From Alternaria dauci (lineage: Eukaryota > Ascomycota > Dothideomycetes > Pleosporales > Pleosporaceae): DNA of 64,000 nt. The stretch lies in the NCBI RefSeq assembly GCF_042100115.1, contig NC_091276.1, positions 186,001 to 250,000 on the forward strand, written 5' to 3'. Below the pieces are notes generated by a model. The model had not been told where the DNA came from. It searched no databases and saw only the letters and a program-made list of their open reading frames with translations. A program made the translations under genes and the position numbers. Shown one piece after another: positions 60,651 through 64,000 of this stretch. Position 1 is the first letter of the stretch. Every line of letters starts with the position of its first letter.

Positions 60651-63600
60651 AGCTATAGTCTAATATCTAGTTCTTATAATCTAAGATCTAGCCTATAGTA
60701 GATAGATTAAGAGTAGTAAAGGCGTCTTTAAACTATTCCTATTAACTACTCTACTCTAGAAAAGGGCTAGCGTAATAAGTAAGAAGACTTTAAAGTCTAG
60801 TACTAGCTACGCTAAGCTAGATAGGGTTATATATTAGAGAACGTAGAGGCTACTAGCTAATAAGTAGGCGTATCTACTATAGACTATACTAGCGCGGCGT
60901 AAGGTAGGCTATAGATTTTAGTAGGGAGTAAATAGTTAGTATAGCTTACTTAACTATAGAACGCCTCTTACTAAGTCTACTAAAATTAATTACCTATTTA
61001 ACCTACTAATATAGTAGTACTAAATAGTTCTTTATCTTTAGCCTTAGAACTAATTAAGGTGTATACTTATTAATTAATAAAATACTATAATAGAAGTATC
61101 TAACTAGCTAAAGCGTTTTATAGATAATTAGTTATAAGTAAGTAATATAATTAACTATAATAACCTTACTACCCTAGTAGATACACTTAATTACTTAAAG
61201 AAGGACGCCTAATAGAAACTCTCTCTTAAGGAAGCTACTTAAGTAGGTATAGTACTAGGCTAGTAGCCTATAGGTATAGGTAGCGCTAACTAAGAGGTAT
61301 AAAAGTCTTCCTACTATATTACGTCTACTCCTTAGCTTACTTCCCTAGCCTCACTCTTTATTACTAAGTAGGAGATAGGGTTAGAGTCTAATAATAACTA
61401 TTAGGGAATATCTTTAACTATACCTAATAAAGTAAGCTTTAGTAACTATATAATAGTAACTATAACTTTAGAGATCCTATTTAGAGATCTAGTATTATTA
61501 GGCGAAATACTAATAGAGAATATTTATAGGATTAAGGTAGTGTAAAGAAGATACCTACTAGGGTAAGAAGAACCTACTTCTATACTCTATAAAATAAGGA
61601 CTACTACTAATAAATGTAATAAATATATATATATATAGCTAGCTTAAGTCTTTAGCGGAGCTTTAGTTACCTAAACTTACTAACCCCCTTACGATAATAC
61701 TTAGTCTAGGGTTAACACCCTATATTAGGTAGAAGACTTAGAATATAGTAGATTCTATTTAGGAGCTAAATCTTTATATTATACCCTATTTAATTAGCTA
61801 TATATAGACTTAGTAGAGCTAGACGTATCTATCTTACTAGCTAGTAGAATAGAAGTTAAGAATAGTAATAGTAAAGAGATAGTAATATATAATACCTAGT
61901 TCTTTAATAAAGTATTTAAAGACTTATATAGTAGTCTAATATAGTATAAGTTATATATAGGTATTAAAGAGACTATAGCTACCTATAATAAGTAATATCT
62001 AACTAATTAAACTTATATATAAAGCTTTAGTGATAATCTAATATTCTAAGAATATCTAGACTTTACTTACTATTTAAACTTTTATCTTCTATATAAAATT
62101 ATAGAAGATATAGATAGTATAGAGGTCTAAGAGCTCCTTTTACCTCTAGTAGAAAGGAGGCCTCTTACGCTAAGACTCCTTTATAGCCTAATCTACTTAT
62201 TAGTTCCTAGTCTACTTTATATACTAGAAGTTAATCTAACTATAAGTAATAGAAGATTACTACTAGACGAGAACTTAGTTAAAAGCTTTATAATTATCTT
62301 ACACTAAAGTAGAGAGGCTTTACTACTACTTATACTAGGAGCTTTAAAGAGAAAGACGCTGTTTATTCTTAGTAGCTATATAGTAAACCTTCTATATCTA
62401 GGCCTAACGCCTTCTAAGTAGGAGATAAAGTATATTAATATATAAAATCTGCTTACCTCTATCTTCGTGTTAACTAACTCTCTATAGCCCTATAATATTA
62501 GCCTATATATAGAAAGTACCCTTCTCTCTATTTAGATTATAGAGGCTTACTTCTAGTAGTAGCTACTATAGAATATTCTATCCTCTTAAGAATTACGCCT
62601 ACGCCTCTTAAGAGAGCTATTAGCACCTCTTTAACGTAACTCTATTCTTAAATAATTTAGTATCTCTAGTAGACTAGTAGCTTCCTAATAGATTAATACT
62701 AGACTAGATAGGGCCTATTTAGATATATAAGTGTAAGTGTAAAGTAATAAGATCTCTATATTAAAGCTTAAGAACTTTAATCTTAAAGTACTATATAAAG
62801 TACTTCTCTAAAAGCTAGCTAAGATCTCTTATAGATAGTATCTAAGGATCTTATAGTATATATATAAGATTAGGTTACCCTATATCCTTAACTTACTTAA
62901 ACTAGCTTTTATTATAAAATATAAAGATTAAGTATATTAAGAGGTAGAGTAACCTATTATAGAGAAGCTCTTTTATATCTACCTTTATTTAGATAGCTTA
63001 GAGAGCTAGAGCTACCTTCTAGTTACTAGAAATTAATACGTAAAATACTACTACTTTAAGATATATCTATAGGCTATCGTAGCGCTCTAAAGAGAGAAGC
63101 GTAGTAGTAACTAAGAGAAATAAAGAGTATATACTTAGAAGCTAACTACTAGCTTTAAGTAGGGCCTCTATAACGAACTACTACCTATACTATATAATAA
63201 TAAGATCTATTATATCTATAAAGAACTTAGCGCCTTAGAAAAGAAATAGTAGGCTTAGGATATAGTAAGGAATAAGATTTTAAGAAAGGTTACTAAGGTA
63301 TATAGTATTAACGAGAAGCGTATTTAACGTAATATTAATAAGTATATTAGAGAAGGGAAAGTGCTATACTACGTACTATAAGGTAGGCTATTATTAAATC
63401 TAGGTCTACTTATTCTATTTCTAAGTTTTAGGACCTATCCGCCCTCTTTAAGTATAGCTAAGTTTAGGATTAAGCTCTAAGAGCCTAAGGAAAAGAGTCT
63501 TAGTAGACCTATTAAGATTAAAGAGTAAGACCTAGTACCCTCTATAATAGAGATACTCTTAATAATAGTAAATAGTATAGATAGAGTAATATAAGTAGAG

Positions 63601-64000
63601 GTAGTATAGTTTAGTAAGGTTTTATAAGCTAGGCTAGGGCTACTAGAATAGGTGCTTAAGATAGTTTTTAATCTCCTCTTAGATAGTCTCCCTAACGCGT
63701 TAGATCTTTATAAGTATAATATAAGTAGTTTTAGAGATAGGCTACTTTATTTCTTTATATAGTAGGATATAGCCTAATATATACCTAGACTAGCCTACTA
63801 TCTTACTAAAGCCTATAACGCTAGGTAAGGGTACTAAGTTTTTAGCTCCTTATATACTTCTTCTACCCTTAATTAGAGCTTAATTATTACTCCCCTCCTT
63901 AAATTCTATATAGCCTTTTATCTATCCTAGCTACTATACTATTATAAAGTATAGCCTATATTATAAGTATAAAGACTAAGCCTAGAAGCTATCTAACTAG
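60651..64000. other. RIP-saturated continuation of the right arm
   Basis: The same CA/TG-depleted composition continues to the window end, upstream of the CSC1 copy. A plus-strand frame of about 190 codons at about 62140-62700 is leucine rich and only interrupted by Gln-compatible stops; I cannot name it. Its mirror should lie left of the window if the inverted repeat extends that far. Confidence 0.5.

Noticed and set aside
1..64000. tRNA, rRNA, CRISPR or telomere repeats.
   Set aside because: None was recognised by eye on either strand. Telomeric TTAGGG arrays are absent, so a subtelomeric position is not shown.

Overview
The window looks like part of a filamentous ascomycete (Pezizomycotina) genome. 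The evidence is 45-60 nt GT-AG introns, fungal-type gene families (an alpha/beta-hydrolase NB-ARC TPR NLR, DUF1996, DUF6601-like, an F-box/BAH-like protein, a ferric reductase) and a very strong repeat-induced point mutation (RIP) signature. The genus cannot be read from the sequence; a Dothideomycete-like fungus is only a guess.

Layout. (1) 1-15767 and 44376-60142 are the two arms of one giant inverted repeat. Paired positions sum to 60143 at every place checked, so there is no net insertion or deletion over about 15.8 kb. The left arm runs off the window start; its partner continues from 60143 to 64000. Both arms are almost stripped of CA and TG dinucleotides, i.e. saturated by RIP. They are not obviously transposons: treating TAA/TAG as former Gln or Trp codons exposes host genes. 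A CSC1/OSCA-type calcium channel lies at the outer end (1-1890; mirror 58254-60650). The 3' half of a ferric reductase lies at the inner end. (2) 15768-44375 is a 28.6 kb island of normal composition between the arms. It holds, in order: a gene-poor stretch with a minisatellite; a small ORF between inverted repeats; the NLR (minus), whose front half is intact and whose TPR tail is RIP-degraded; a DUF6601-like membrane protein; an inverted second copy of the NLR tail; a HerA/FtsK-like P-loop NTPase with seven RIP-type stops; a C2H2 zinc-finger gene; an F-box/BAH-like gene; an unknown gene with five stops; a PAQR (adiponectin-receptor-like) gene; a DUF1996 gene; one intact 525-residue unknown gene; a small MADS-like gene; and the 5' half of the ferric reductase, which runs straight across the arm boundary.

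The unifying pattern is that nearly every recognisable gene here is interrupted by one or more in-frame stops at Gln or Trp positions (CAA/CAG/TGG to TAA/TAG), with the rest of the frame open. This is what RIP or leakage of RIP from neighbouring duplications would produce. The intact exceptions are the front of the NLR and the 525-residue gene at 40873-42450. Several smaller inverted repeats are nested in the island, so the locus has had repeated inverted duplication followed by mutation. NLR and ferric reductase genes are frequent cargo of Starship elements, but no captain recombinase was recognised.
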